Origin: an uncultured Pelagibacteraceae bacterium
GTDB taxonomy: Bacteria > Pseudomonadota > Alphaproteobacteria > Pelagibacterales > Pelagibacteraceae
Assembly: GCA_902594825.1 (NCBI GenBank)
Contig: CACJNO010000001.1
Location: forward strand, 1 to 64,000
Direction: 5' to 3'
Length of the DNA: 64,000 bases
Shown here: one piece after another, positions 45,387 through 54,924 of the stretch
How the letters are laid out: each line of letters begins with the position of its first letter
Numbering within the stretch: the stretch's first letter is position 1
Notes under the pieces: model-generated
What the model saw: only the letters and a program-made list of their open reading frames with translations
What the model was told of the DNA's origin: nothing
The model's database searches: none
Position numbers and translations under genes: made by a program

Positions 45387-45482
45387 TAGCAGTCAATTAG
45401 TTTAATTAAATGTAATATATGTTGATTTGATAGTGAATTCATCTAACAATATTTGTGATCTTATTGTAATATTTAACACATT

Positions 45483-46931
45483 ATGAAAATTAAAAAAGTT
45501 TTTCTTTTTTATCCACCAGGACCTCAATATCAAAGAGGTGAAGATAGAAGTCAAGGTAATGTGGATAATTCTACAGCTACATCAATGAGGGCACCAAATG
45601 ATATGGCTTACGTGTCTTCTCAATTAGAAAAAGAAAATATTCAAAATATATTCACTGATTATTCAAGTGAAAAAAAAACTTTAAAAACTTTGATCACAGA
45701 TTTTGAAGAATATTCTCCAGATGCAGTAATTACCAGTACTACTACTTCAACTATTAAAGATGATTTGAAAATTATAAATTTTATGAAAGAAGTAAAAAAA
45801 GATTGTAAATTTATTATGAAAGGTTCAATTTTCTTTAAGGCTCCACTATTTCTTTTAGACAGTCTGGATTTAAAAAATGTTGATTATTTAATTGGTGGTG
45901 AAATTGAGTTTGCCGCAGCAAATATAATTAACAAGATTAATAAAAATGAAGAAAATTTTTTAGAAATTCCAGGAATATTTGTGAGATCAAATCAAGTTTG
46001 GAATGAAAGTAAATTTGATAATTGGAATAAAGAAATTGATGATTTACCATTACCTAATAGAAAAAAAATAAATAACAAACTTTATTTCAGACCTGATACC
46101 GGCGAACCTCAAGCAACAATAGCTACATCTAGAGGTTGTCCTTCAGCATGTGTTTATTGTTTAACCCCAACTATATCTGGCAAGCTAACTCGATTCAGAT
46201 CTCCAAAATCAATTATTGATGAATTAGAGGATTGTTATTTTAATCATGGAATAAAAAATTTCTTTTTTAAGTCTGATACATTCACTATTAACCATTCTTG
46301 GGTAAAAGATGTATGTGATCATATAGTAGCATCAAAATTAAATAATAAAATACAGTGGGTAGCTAATTCAAGAGTTAGGCCTCTTCAAGAGGATACTCCA
46401 AAAATAATGAAAGATGCCGGATGTTGGCTAATTGCATTTGGATTTGAAACTGGATCGGATGAAACAATAAAAAAGATTAAAAAAGGAGCAACTGTTGATG
46501 AAAATTTGAGGGCAGCAAGAATAGTTAAAGAAGCAGGCATTAAAGTATATGGATTTTTTTTAGTTGGTCTTCCTTGGGAAAAACAGACTCATTTAAACGA
46601 AACTGAAAAGCATATTTTTGAGATAAATTCTGATTTTATTGAATTACATATTGCTGTACCTTATTATGGTACTGAACTTTATGAAATTGCAAAAAAAGAA
46701 GGCCTACTAAAGGCACCTGTTGTTGGTCAAAATTATTTTGAAGAGGCGTTAACTGGTACAAAATTTTTAAGTCCAGAAGAGTTGTCAAAATGGAGAAAAA
46801 AAGTTTTACTAAAATACCATTCAAGACCAAGTTATATTTTTGATAAATTTAAAGATAGTTTTACTGATCATAGAAAATTTTTCAATTATGCTAAGCATGC
46901 AATAAAATTATATAAAAATATTTCTAGATAA
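45483..46931 (+). CDS. B12-binding radical SAM protein
   Basis: 482 residues: an N-terminal cobalamin-binding Rossmann-like region (about 1-150), the radical SAM CxxxCxxC in SRGCPSACVYC (about 220-230), and a TIM-barrel body with AFGFETGSDETIKKI and GFFLVGLPWE. C-methylation or other radical chemistry on a lipid or sugar is typical of such proteins; the substrate is not evident. Followed 8 bp later by the UbiA-family gene, so probably one unit. Confidence 0.78.
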   Translation: MKIKKVFLFYPPGPQYQRGEDRSQGNVDNSTATSMRAPNDMAYVSSQLEKENIQNIFTDYSSEKKTLKTLITDFEEYSPDAVITSTTTSTIKDDLKIINFMKEVKKDCKFIMKGSIFFKAPLFLLDSLDLKNVDYLIGGEIEFAAANIINKINKNEENFLEIPGIFVRSNQVWNESKFDNWNKEIDDLPLPNRKKINNKLYFRPDTGEPQATIATSRGCPSACVYCLTPTISGKLTRFRSPKSIIDELEDCYFNHGIKNFFFKSDTFTINHSWVKDVCDHIVASKLNNKIQWVANSRVRPLQEDTPKIMKDAGCWLIAFGFETGSDETIKKIKKGATVDENLRAARIVKEAGIKVYGFFLVGLPWEKQTHLNETEKHIFEINSDFIELHIAVPYYGTELYEIAKKEGLLKAPVVGQNYFEEALTGTKFLSPEELSKWRKKVLLKYHSRPSYIFDKFKDSFTDHRKFFNYAKHAIKLYKNISR

Positions 46932-46939
46932 TTAATTAA

Positions 46940-47806
46940 ATGAATAATTTGATAAATCTATTAAGACCTTCACATTATTTAAAAAATATATTTATTTTTT
47001 TACCACTTTTTTTTTCTGGGCAAATAACTTTATTTGATAAAAGTCTAAATGCGTTAATTGCTTTTATAGCGTTTTCTTTGTCAGCGAGTGCAATTTATAT
47101 TTTTAATGATTTAAAAGATCTTAAGGATGACAAAATACATCCTGTTAAAAAATTAAGACCATTAGCTTCTGGATTAGTAGATCAAAAAATAGCAATTTTT
47201 TTAATGATTTTATTAATCTGCATTAGCCTAGGTATTATGATAACTGTTTCAAAAGAATCTTTAGTTATTTTGATAATTTATATATCTCTTAATTTAGTTT
47301 ACAGTCTTGGCTTAAAAAAGATCTCAATTTTAGACATAATAATTATATCTACTGGTTTTGTATTAAGATTGTTCGTTGGATCTTTTGCCTACAATGTTAA
47401 ACTAGAGATTTGGATAGTTATAATGACTTTTCTTTTAGCTTTATTTATTGCTTTAGGAAAAAGAAGAGATGATGCACTTATTCTGAAATCAACAAAAAAA
47501 AAGATGAGAAAATCAATCGATGGATACAATTTAAAGTTAATAGACTCTAGCATGTTAGTTCTGGCTGCAATAATAATAGTATCGTATATACAATTTTCGA
47601 TATCTTTAGAGACGATTATTAAATTTAATGAATATTTATATTTAACAACAATATTTGTTATATTTGGAATTATAAGATATATGCAATTAGTTTTTGTAAA
47701 AAATACAAGTGGTGATCCAGTTGAAATTATATTGAAAGATAAAGTTATACAAATCAACTTATTGATATGGTTGTCCACTTTTATTTGGATAATTTATTTT
47801 TTTTAA
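46940..47806 (+). CDS. UbiA-family phosphoribosyltransferase-like membrane protein
   Basis: 288 residues, about 8 helices. The active-site block IFNDLKDLKDDKIHPVKKLRPLASG matches decaprenyl-phosphate phosphoribosyltransferases (DPPR synthase type: Asp-rich motif then HPxKxxRP), rather than ubiquinone prenyltransferases. Would attach phosphoribose to polyprenyl phosphate. A DprE1 oxidase is not found in the window. Together with the DprE2-like SDR it suggests an unusual pentose lipid carrier. Confidence 0.75.
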   Translation: MNNLINLLRPSHYLKNIFIFLPLFFSGQITLFDKSLNALIAFIAFSLSASAIYIFNDLKDLKDDKIHPVKKLRPLASGLVDQKIAIFLMILLICISLGIMITVSKESLVILIIYISLNLVYSLGLKKISILDIIIISTGFVLRLFVGSFAYNVKLEIWIVIMTFLLALFIALGKRRDDALILKSTKKKMRKSIDGYNLKLIDSSMLVLAAIIIVSYIQFSISLETIIKFNEYLYLTTIFVIFGIIRYMQLVFVKNTSGDPVEIILKDKVIQINLLIWLSTFIWIIYFF

Positions 47807-47869
47807 TATAAAGCCAACTCCTTTTGTTGAAAAAAATGATTATAGAGATATAAATTGTAAATAATATTT

Positions 47870-47946
47870 GGCGGGGTAGCTCAGTTGGTTAGAGCGCGGG
47901 ACTCATAAGCCCGAGGTCAGTGGTTCGATCCCACTTCCCGCTACCA
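47870..47946 (+). tRNA. tRNA-Met (CAT anticodon, elongator type)
   Basis: 77 nt including encoded CCA. Anticodon loop CTCATAA gives CAT; D-arm AGCTCAGTTGGTTAGAGC and T-arm GTGGTTCGATCCCAC are intact, and the acceptor GGCGGGG pairs with TCCCGCT, with G-U at the ends. The body resembles alphaproteobacterial elongator tRNA-Met; initiator features such as the three G-C pairs of the anticodon stem are incomplete, and lysidine-modified tRNA-Ile is the less likely reading. Confidence 0.92.
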
Positions 47947-47995
47947 TTTTTTTCACGATTGTATATTTAAGTCTAATGTATATATAAGTTATTTA

Positions 47996-48931
47996 ATGAC
48001 TGATAATCAAATTAATATTAATAATTTATCAAAAGTTTATGATAATGGTTTTCATGCTCTAAAAAATATTAATCTTAATATTAAAAAAGGTGAAATTTTT
48101 GCGATGCTTGGCCCTAATGGAGCAGGTAAAACAACTTTAATAAGTATTATTTGTGGAATAGTAAATCCTACTTCAGGAATAGTTACTGTAGATGATTACG
48201 ATATTGTAAATGATTATAGAGAAACTCGTTCAAGAATTGGATTAGTGCCCCAAGAATTAACATTAGAACAATTTGAAACAGTTTTTAATAATGTTTCTTA
48301 CTCTAGAGGTCTTTATGGAAAAAAACCTAATCCCAACCATATAGAAAAAGTTCTAAAACAATTAAGTTTATGGGATAAAAAAGATCTAAAACTTCGACAA
48401 TTATCTGGTGGAATGAAACGGAGGGTATTAATTGCTAAAGCTTTATCTCATGAGCCTTCAATTTTATTTTTAGATGAGCCTACAGCAGGTGTAGATGTCG
48501 AACTTAGAAAAGAAATGTGGAAAGTTGTAGAGAATTTAAGAAAAACTGGTGTAACAATAATTTTAACTACACACTATATTGAAGAAGCAGAGGCAATAGC
48601 TGATCGAGTGGGAGTAATAAATCAAGGAGAGATAATAGTTGTTGATGATACAACTAAACTTTTAAAAAAAATGGGTCATAAAAAATTAACTGTTGAATTA
48701 CAAGAAAAAATTTCTGAGATCCCTTCTTCACTCAAAAAATATGATTTATCTCTGGGACCAAAAATGATGAGTTTAGATTATACTTATAATATTCAGGCAA
48801 AACAAACTGGAATCACAAATTTATTACAAGATTTAAAGGATGCTGGTTTGAAATTAAAAGACTTAAAGACTGAACAAAGCACATTAGAAAAAATTTTTGT
48901 TAGTTTAGTGAGAGAAAAAAATGAAGATTAA
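47996..48931 (+). CDS. ABC-2 type exporter ATPase
   Basis: 311 residues, CcmA/YadG-type. Walker [14 protein letters not shown], signature [16 protein letters not shown], Walker [13 protein letters not shown] and switch [12 protein letters not shown]. Carries a C-terminal accessory domain (about 220-311). Overlaps the permease gene by 11 bp. Substrate unknown (lipid, polysaccharide or drug). Confidence 0.88.
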   Translation: MTDNQININNLSKVYDNGFHALKNINLNIKKGEIFAMLGPNGAGKTTLISIICGIVNPTSGIVTVDDYDIVNDYRETRSRIGLVPQELTLEQFETVFNNVSYSRGLYGKKPNPNHIEKVLKQLSLWDKKDLKLRQLSGGMKRRVLIAKALSHEPSILFLDEPTAGVDVELRKEMWKVVENLRKTGVTIILTTHYIEEAEAIADRVGVINQGEIIVVDDTTKLLKKMGHKKLTVELQEKISEIPSSLKKYDLSLGPKMMSLDYTYNIQAKQTGITNLLQDLKDAGLKLKDLKTEQSTLEKIFVSLVREKNED

Positions 48932-49688
48932 TTTTCAAGCATTAAAATCAATTTATTTTCATGAGATGGATCGTTTTCGAAGAACATTAACTCAATCTTT
49001 GCTGTCCCCCGTTTTAACGACTTCTCTATATTTCATTGTTTTTGGATCAGTGATAGGTGGTTATGTAGAAAAAATAGATGGGATAAGCTATGGATCATAT
49101 ATTGTTCCTGGCTTATTGATGTTAACCTTATTAACTCAATCAATAAGTAATACCTCTTTTGGAATTTTTTTTCCTAAATTTAATGGGACAATTTATGAGA
49201 TATTAGCTGCTCCAATCTCAACATTTGAAGTGGTTCTTGCATTTGTTGGAGCGGGTGCAACAAAAACATTAATTGTAAGCATAGTTATATTTATAACTTC
49301 ATTATTTTTTGTAGATGTGCAAGTTAAGTATCCAATATTGATGATTTTTCTACTTATCTTAGTTGCATTTACCTTTGCACTTTTTGGATTTTTAATTGGA
49401 TTAATGAGCTCTGATTTTGAGCAGATGTCAATAATTCCAACACTATTTATTACGCCTATGGTATTTTTAGGTGGAAGTTTATATTCTCTAGATATGTTGC
49501 CATCATTTTGGCAAACTGTAACTTATTTCAATCCAGTAGTTTATCTAATCAATGGTTTAAGATTTTCTTTTTATGGAGTTTCAGATTTCAATATTTGGAT
49601 AAGTATTGGCACAATGTTTTTATTTTTAATAACATGTGTAACAATTGTGATTATACTTTTAAAAAAAGGATATAATATTAAATCTTAA
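48921..49688 (+). CDS. ABC-2 type exporter permease
   Basis: 255 residues with six membrane helices of the ABC-2/YadH type: [34 protein letters not shown] and [19 protein letters not shown]. Partner of the preceding ATPase. The gene overlaps the end of the preceding one, and its own stop is included in a hairpin. Confidence 0.85.
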   Translation: MKINFQALKSIYFHEMDRFRRTLTQSLLSPVLTTSLYFIVFGSVIGGYVEKIDGISYGSYIVPGLLMLTLLTQSISNTSFGIFFPKFNGTIYEILAAPISTFEVVLAFVGAGATKTLIVSIVIFITSLFFVDVQVKYPILMIFLLILVAFTFALFGFLIGLMSSDFEQMSIIPTLFITPMVFLGGSLYSLDMLPSFWQTVTYFNPVVYLINGLRFSFYGVSDFNIWISIGTMFLFLITCVTIVIILLKKGYNIKS

Positions 49689-49710
49689 CTGGCCCATTTC
49701 TGGGCCAGTT
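49687..49710. terminator. Hairpin after the ABC-2 permease
   Basis: Perfect 10 bp stem AACTGGCCCA / TGGGCCAGTT with loop TTTC. It follows the permease stop directly but lacks a T-run on either strand, so termination would be weak or helped by other factors. Confidence 0.55.
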
Positions 49711-49743
49711 TAAAACTAACAATATATAAGAGGAATTGTTTTA

Positions 49744-51018
49744 TTAGAATTGTTCTGATTCCGTAGAACCATCCATTGCCGTCGTTGAACTTTTTCCACT
49801 ACTTATAGTATTGGAAACAGCATCAAAATAAGAAGTACCAACTTCTCTTTGATGTTTTACACTTGTGTATCCATCTTTTTCTCTAGCAAATTCTTGTTGT
49901 TGAATTCTTGAATAAGCAGTCATACCTTCTTTCTTGTATTTTTCTGCCAATTCAAAAATCGCAATATTTTGAGTATGAAATCCAGCTAAAGTAATAAATT
50001 GAAATTTATATCCCATTTTACTTATTTCTTTTTGAAAAGAAGCAATTTCATCATCTGATAAATGCTTTTTCCAATTGAAAGATGGTGAGCAATTGTATGC
50101 CAAAATTTTTCCTGGAAATTTTTCATGAATAGCATCAGCAAATTTTTTGGCTTCTTCTAAATTAGGAGTAGCAGTTTCACACCAAATTAAATCTGAATAT
50201 GGAGCATAAGCTAAACCTCTAGATATTGCTTGGTCAATACCTGCTTTAACATAGTAGAATCCTTCTGGAGATCTTTCACCGGTCAAAAATGGTTTATCAT
50301 TTTCATCATGATCATTAGTAATAAGTTTTGCAGCATTGGCATCAGTCCTTGCTAATATAATTAATGGAACATCAGCTATATCAGCAGCTAATCTTGCAGC
50401 TTTTAAATTTTTAATCATAGTTCCTGTTGGAACAAGAACTTTTCCTCCCATATGACCACATTTTTTTTCACTAGCTAATTGATCTTCAAAATGAACTCCA
50501 GCTGCACCAGCTTTAATAAATTTTTTTGCTAGTTCAAAAACATTTAATGGACCTCCGAATCCTGCTTCACCATCTGCAATAATTGGTAACATGTAATCTA
50601 CTTTATTTTCTTTTTTCATATCTCCATCTATTATTTCCATATGTTGAATTTGATCTGCTCTAATTAATGCGTTATTCATCGATTCAACTAGTTTTGGTGC
50701 ACTATCATAGGGATACAAAGATTGATCTGGATACATTTCGCCAGCACTATTTGCATCTGCAGCTACCTGCCATCCACTTAGATAAATTGCTTTTAATCCA
50801 GCTTTAGCATGTTGAACTGCGTGATTTCCTGACAAAGAACCAAGTGTATTAACATATGGTTCTGCATTTAATAAATTCCATAATTTCTTTGACTGATGTT
50901 TACATAAGGAATGCTCAACTTTAATTGAACCTCTTAATCTCTCAACTTCCTCAGAAGTATAATCTCTTTTTATTCCAGCAAATCTTTTTAAATCGAATGA
51001 GATATTTTCTGCACTCAT
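49744..51018 (-). CDS. aceA: Isocitrate lyase
   Basis: 424-residue glyoxylate shunt enzyme. Catalytic Cys motif [13 protein letters not shown] (about 185-195), metal site [13 protein letters not shown], and the C-terminal [12 protein letters not shown]-like [21 protein letters not shown]. Allows growth on acetate and on two-carbon products of taurine, DMSP-derived or short-chain acids. The divergent ScfR-type regulator and its motif repeats probably control it. Confidence 0.95.
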   Translation of the reverse strand: MSAENISFDLKRFAGIKRDYTSEEVERLRGSIKVEHSLCKHQSKKLWNLLNAEPYVNTLGSLSGNHAVQHAKAGLKAIYLSGWQVAADANSAGEMYPDQSLYPYDSAPKLVESMNNALIRADQIQHMEIIDGDMKKENKVDYMLPIIADGEAGFGGPLNVFELAKKFIKAGAAGVHFEDQLASEKKCGHMGGKVLVPTGTMIKNLKAARLAADIADVPLIILARTDANAAKLITNDHDENDKPFLTGERSPEGFYYVKAGIDQAISRGLAYAPYSDLIWCETATPNLEEAKKFADAIHEKFPGKILAYNCSPSFNWKKHLSDDEIASFQKEISKMGYKFQFITLAGFHTQNIAIFELAEKYKKEGMTAYSRIQQQEFAREKDGYTSVKHQREVGTSYFDAVSNTISSGKSSTTAMDGSTESEQF

Positions 51019-51070
51019 TTTTACCTTTTTTTTAAATTTTAAGAAAACGAATTAAGTTGAACGAAGAAAA

Positions 51071-51232
51071 CTAGTTTGAGTCGTTTAGGGTCTCAACCAG
51101 ATCTTTCATTCCACTTGAACCCCAATCACAATGATCATCTCTCATGTAGATCGCTCTACTATTATGTTTAGCTAGATCCTCATGTCTTATGATTTGAGCC
51201 TCATTTTCGTTGTTTTTTAAGTTTTCGTCCAT
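51071..51232 (-). CDS. Small conserved-looking protein, 53 residues
   Basis: Short open frame upstream of aceA on the same strand, ATG at 51232, stop TAG at 51073-51071. The product is polar with charged MDENLKNNENEAQIIRHED start and a centre RAIYMRDDHCDWGSSGMKDL that looks like a folded, Asp/Cys/Trp motif. Coding use is similar to neighbours and there is no ribosome site of note. It would be the first gene on the aceA transcript, 52 bp before it. Not recognised. Confidence 0.5.
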   Translation of the reverse strand: MDENLKNNENEAQIIRHEDLAKHNSRAIYMRDDHCDWGSSGMKDLVETLNDSN

Positions 51233-51243
51233 GTAAATTTTAT

Positions 51244-51336
51244 AATTTACAAGATTTACAAAATCTATAAAAAAGTATAAAAACGTTGTAAATAAAGGAA
51301 AATTTTTGTAAAAATTAATTTACAAAATTTACAAAT
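51244..51336. promoter_or_regulatory. Repeated TTTACAAA operator-like motifs in the aceA/regulator spacer
   Basis: Two tandem pairs of ATTTACAA: 51245-51262 and 51318-51336, plus a perfect inverted repeat TTTTGTAAA / TTTACAAAA (51304-51312 and 51319-51327). They lie between the small ORF and the regulator. RamB/ScfR-type regulators are known to bind TTTGCAAA-like sites, so these are probable binding sites. Confidence 0.65.
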
Positions 51337-51343
51337 AGAAAAT

Positions 51344-52777
51344 ATGAGTCAATTAGATTTAAAAATTGGTCCAAAAATAAAGGCTTTTAGAAGACAATTA
51401 GGGCTTCAAGCTAATAAGCTTGCCGAAGATTTAAATATTTCTCCAAGTTATTTAAATTTAATTGAGGGTGGTAAAAGAAAAATTGATGGGGATTTACTTT
51501 TAAAGATATGTGAAAAATTGAATATTGAGCTTTCTCAATTAAGTTCAAAAACAGATTTAAATTTGGAGAATACATTATCTGAAATTTTAGATGATAAATT
51601 ATTTGAAGATTTAGATATTTTAGGCCCCGAAGTTAGAGATTTAGTAAGCACTAATCCAAAAATTGGAAAAGCCATTGTAAGATTGGGTGATATTTTAAAA
51701 AAAAAAGATCACGAACTTGTTAATAAAATTGAAAAAATATCAGGTAAAATTGTTGATAATAGAAAAAATTCTTTTCCCGGAGAAGTAATTTCGGATTTTC
51801 TTCAAGAAAATAAAAATTATTTTCCAAAATTAGAGAATTTCGCTAATGAAGTTTTTGAAGAGGTTCAAAAAAACAATCGGACAAGATATATAGCTCTTTG
51901 TGATTATCTTAAATCTGAATATGGAATAACAGTCAAGGACGTAATTCCTGAAGAAAATAAACCTTTTTCAAAAATTTATAATAAAAATAAAAAAGAGCTT
52001 TTATTGAGCGATTATAGCTCTTTAGAAACAAAAAAATTACATGCAGCAGCCCAAATTGCACAAGAAGGTGCAAATAAAGAAATTGAAGAATATTTGTCTA
52101 AATTCACTTTTCCTTCGGATGAGTCAAAAAAATTAAGTAAAGTTGCATTACTTAACTATTGCGGTGCAGCAATTTTGATGCCTTATAAACTTTTCCATTC
52201 AGAATGCAGAAAACTTAAATATGATTTGGAATTACTTCAAAATACTTTTGCAACATCATTTGAACAAGTAGCTCATAGGGTTACTTGTTTACAAGATCCA
52301 AAATTGCCAGGGATACCATTTCATTTTTTGAGAGTTGATATGGCTGGAAATATATCAAAAAGATTTTCTTTGTCTGGAATTGAGATTCCAAGATACGGTG
52401 GAGCATGTCCAAGATGGAACGTTTATTCAGCTCTCACAAGACCAGGTGTTATTCAAGCAGCAGTTAGTAAAATGAGTAATGGTGAAAAATATGTTTGTAT
52501 TGCTAGAACAGTTGAAAAGGGTATAGGTAGATTTGGTCAGTCAAAAAGCATATTGTCAATAGGTCTTGGCTGTGAGGCAAAGTATGCGAAAGATTTTGTT
52601 TATTCAGAAAATTTAAATGTAAATGATAAATCAACAGAAATACCTATTGGTGTGTCATGTAGAACCTGTGATAGATTAGATTGTTCACAAAGAGCCTTTC
52701 CTCCATTACATAAAAAATTTGATGTCGATATTAATACAAGAGGTGTTTCTGTTTACGTAGGTGATAAAAATGATTAA
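51344..52777 (+). CDS. ScfR/RamB-type transcriptional regulator
   Basis: 477 residues: XRE-type HTH (about 8-62, IGPKIKAFRRQLGLQANKLAEDLNISPSYLNLIEGGKRK), a degenerate IrrE-like middle without HExxH, and a C-terminal ScfR domain (DUF2083) with VSCRTCDRLDCSQRAFPPL. RamB-like proteins control glyoxylate and short-chain fatty acid genes in response to acyl-CoA. It is divergent from aceA. Stop overlaps the following 54-residue membrane protein. Confidence 0.85.
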   Translation: MSQLDLKIGPKIKAFRRQLGLQANKLAEDLNISPSYLNLIEGGKRKIDGDLLLKICEKLNIELSQLSSKTDLNLENTLSEILDDKLFEDLDILGPEVRDLVSTNPKIGKAIVRLGDILKKKDHELVNKIEKISGKIVDNRKNSFPGEVISDFLQENKNYFPKLENFANEVFEEVQKNNRTRYIALCDYLKSEYGITVKDVIPEENKPFSKIYNKNKKELLLSDYSSLETKKLHAAAQIAQEGANKEIEEYLSKFTFPSDESKKLSKVALLNYCGAAILMPYKLFHSECRKLKYDLELLQNTFATSFEQVAHRVTCLQDPKLPGIPFHFLRVDMAGNISKRFSLSGIEIPRYGGACPRWNVYSALTRPGVIQAAVSKMSNGEKYVCIARTVEKGIGRFGQSKSILSIGLGCEAKYAKDFVYSENLNVNDKSTEIPIGVSCRTCDRLDCSQRAFPPLHKKFDVDINTRGVSVYVGDKND

Positions 52778-52934
52778 ATTTATAATTCCAACATTAGTTA
52801 TCTTTTTAATAGTTTTATTTTGGGAAAAAATAAGCGAAGTAATTGATCAAAAATTTAATATTAAACTAAATTATATAGCAATACTGATATTCTGTATAAT
52901 CATAGGGATTATATTAATTCTGTTATACAATTGA
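52770..52934 (+). CDS. 54-residue membrane protein overlapping the regulator stop
   Basis: ATG at 52770 lies inside the last codons of the ScfR gene (8 bp overlap), and the frame ends TGA at 52932-52934. The product has two hydrophobic segments (about 3-18 and 34-53) separated by EKISEVIDQKFNIKLN. The next gene may start at 52940. Overlap coupling supports translation but the function is unknown. Confidence 0.55.
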   Translation: MIKFIIPTLVIFLIVLFWEKISEVIDQKFNIKLNYIAILIFCIIIGIILILLYN

Positions 52935-52939
52935 AACTA

Positions 52940-53209
52940 ATGGACATTCTGGATACAAATTTTTGTAAGTTAATTGAAACAGATGGTGTTTTTACACTTA
53001 GAAATATGAATACAACTATAGGATTTGTAAGATTTAATAAAATTGGAGAAGTAGAGTATATTTTTGTTAACCCAATTTTTAGAAAGAAAGGTATTGCTAA
53101 AAATTTGTTGAAATTAGTGAGAGATAAAACTCAGAAAAAAATAATATTACAAAAACCTATAAGTCCCTTGGGCAAAAAACTTCTTAAATCTCTAGAAAAA
53201 TGGAATTAA
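52940..53209 (+). CDS. Small GNAT-family N-acetyltransferase
   Basis: About 89 residues from ATG 52940 (TTG at 52931 is less likely). The C-terminal part has the GNAT acetyl-CoA loop YIFVNPIFRKKGIAKNLLKLV, and the N-terminal part is short, so it is a minimal GNAT domain. Overlaps the next gene by 10 bp. Confidence 0.62.
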   Translation: MDILDTNFCKLIETDGVFTLRNMNTTIGFVRFNKIGEVEYIFVNPIFRKKGIAKNLLKLVRDKTQKKIILQKPISPLGKKLLKSLEKWN

Positions 53210-53769
53210 AAAAGAAATTAAAACCTAGAATTAAAGCTAGGATCAGAAAAAATAAACAACTTATTAAAAAAAATATAGATAATTTTTTTGAATGGATAAA
53301 GGGTGCTGAATTAGTAGAGCTCAAAAATTGTAACATTGAAGAAGATCCTGTTAGACCAGAATTAGATAATGTTTTTCGAAGAAGTTATGGAAGAAAAATT
53401 TATGGAGTAAAATACATGGGCGAAATACATGCGGTTATGTGTTTTGCATATACCAATGAAATACCAAAAAATGTTGATGAATTAGATAAATTTAGTCATG
53501 ACGCATTTTTACAAAGTGCTCATAGAGATCAAAATGTTGGACAAATTGCAATTGCATATACAGTTTGGTCTAAAAAAAAGGGTGGTGGAAAGCTAATTGT
53601 AAAAGAGGTATTCAAAAAAATTAAAAATTCAAATCATCTTAATAGATTAATAACCTTATCCCCATTAACAGATATGGCAACAAAATTTCATTCAAGAAAT
53701 GGTGCAAAACTTTTACAAATAAATGAAACATCACAAAATTTTGAATATGAAGTCATCAAGAAACAATAA
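53200..53769 (+). CDS. GNAT-like or related conserved protein
   Basis: 189 residues, basic N-terminus (MELKKKLKPRIKARIRKNKQ). The central-to-C-terminal part VGQIAIAYTVWSKKKGGGKLIVKEVF and ITLSPLTDMATKFHSRNGAKLL reads like an acyltransferase (GNAT) fold, but no acetyl-CoA loop is strict. Overlaps the preceding small GNAT gene by 10 bp, so the two may be one functional set. Low certainty about function. Confidence 0.5.
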   Translation: MELKKKLKPRIKARIRKNKQLIKKNIDNFFEWIKGAELVELKNCNIEEDPVRPELDNVFRRSYGRKIYGVKYMGEIHAVMCFAYTNEIPKNVDELDKFSHDAFLQSAHRDQNVGQIAIAYTVWSKKKGGGKLIVKEVFKKIKNSNHLNRLITLSPLTDMATKFHSRNGAKLLQINETSQNFEYEVIKKQ

Positions 53770-53781
53770 TTTTAATTTAGT

Positions 53782-54354
53782 ATGAAAAAAAAGATTTCAA
53801 TTAATGTAAAAAAATTTGCAATTTTATTTTTTCTTTTAATAATAAATTTACCAAATGTAATTGCTGATGAAATTAACGACAAATTAGATAAGCTTTTCAA
53901 TGATCTTAAAATAAGTAAAAACAAATCATCTTTAGAAATAGAGCAAAAAATATGGAAACTTTGGAGTACCCACCCAAATGATAAAGAGTTAACAATTTTA
54001 TTGGCTGAAGGATCAGAAGCAGTAAATAACAATCAATTAATCAAAGCAATAGATATATTTACCAATGTGATTAAACTAGATCCTTACTGGGCTGAAGCTT
54101 GGAATAAACGTGCAACAGTACTATATTTGGTTGGTCAATATCAAAAATCTCAGAATGATATTGATAAAGTTTTAGAGCTTGAAAAAAGACATTTTGGGGC
54201 TCTAGCTGGCCAAGGTTTAGTAAATATAAAATTAAAAAATTATGAAAAAGCTATTGAAAGTTATCAAAAGGCATTAGAAATTTATCCTTCTATGAAATCC
54301 CCTGAGGTAATGATTGAAGAAATAGAGGCTTTAATTAAGCAAGAATTGATTTAA
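53782..54354 (+). CDS. TPR-repeat periplasmic protein
   Basis: 190 residues. Signal peptide (about 1-28, ending VIA), then a helical region and three TPR units (about 70-175): AVNNNQLIKAIDIFTNVIKLDPYWAEAW, RATVLYLVGQYQKSQNDIDKVLELE, and GLVNIKLKNYEKAIESYQKALEIYPS. Probably a protein-protein adaptor. Located 12 bp after the GNAT-like gene. Confidence 0.75.
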   Translation: MKKKISINVKKFAILFFLLIINLPNVIADEINDKLDKLFNDLKISKNKSSLEIEQKIWKLWSTHPNDKELTILLAEGSEAVNNNQLIKAIDIFTNVIKLDPYWAEAWNKRATVLYLVGQYQKSQNDIDKVLELEKRHFGALAGQGLVNIKLKNYEKAIESYQKALEIYPSMKSPEVMIEEIEALIKQELI

Positions 54355-54412
54355 TTAAAATTTGTATCATTTTTTTAATTGATTTATAAATTCTAATAAA
54401 AAATTTTTAATA

Positions 54413-54922
54413 ATGTCAAAATTCATTTCTTCATATGTAAATATCGTAGACACGATGTGTGAAAAGGTTGGTAGATTTGTAATGTACTGGGTTTTTTTTA
54501 TGATGTTTCTTTTAATTTTATCATTTTTTACAAGAAATATAATTAATTTTCCATTGATGTGGATAATTGAAATGGCTCAATTTACTATCACTGCTTATTA
54601 TCTTTTAGGTGGAGGTTATTCAATGCTAACAGATGACCATGTACGAATGGATTTGTTTTATGGAAAACTTTCAAAAAAGGGCAAAGCAAAAATGGATATT
54701 TTTACAAGTTTTTTTCTGATTTTTTACTTAATAATTCTTTTCTTTGGATCAATAACAAGTTTAATTTATACAATTGAGACAAAACAAAAACTTTTTACTG
54801 CTTGGGCGCCATATGTTTGGCCAATAAAAACTTTAATGCTTATTGGAATTTTATTGATGTTACTTCAAGCATTCTCAACTTTATTTAAAGACTTAGCGAA
54901 AATGAAAGACAAAGAAATATAA
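54413..54922 (+). CDS. TRAP transporter small permease (DctQ)
   Basis: 169 residues, four helices. DctQ traits: FPLMWIIEMAQFTITAYYLLGGGYSML and DHVRMDLFYGKLS. Forms a complex with DctM; takes up carboxylates or related anions with a sodium gradient. Followed by dctM 2 bp later and by the binding protein. Confidence 0.85.
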   Translation: MSKFISSYVNIVDTMCEKVGRFVMYWVFFMMFLLILSFFTRNIINFPLMWIIEMAQFTITAYYLLGGGYSMLTDDHVRMDLFYGKLSKKGKAKMDIFTSFFLIFYLIILFFGSITSLIYTIETKQKLFTAWAPYVWPIKTLMLIGILLMLLQAFSTLFKDLAKMKDKEI

Positions 54923-54924
54923 TC

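Noticed and set aside
47807-47995. tRNA-Met as an integration site
   Set aside because: No repeat of the tRNA 3' end, integrase or foreign-looking genes occur nearby.
49687-49710. Treating the permease hairpin as a strong terminator
   Set aside because: The stem is perfect but neither strand has a T-run after it.
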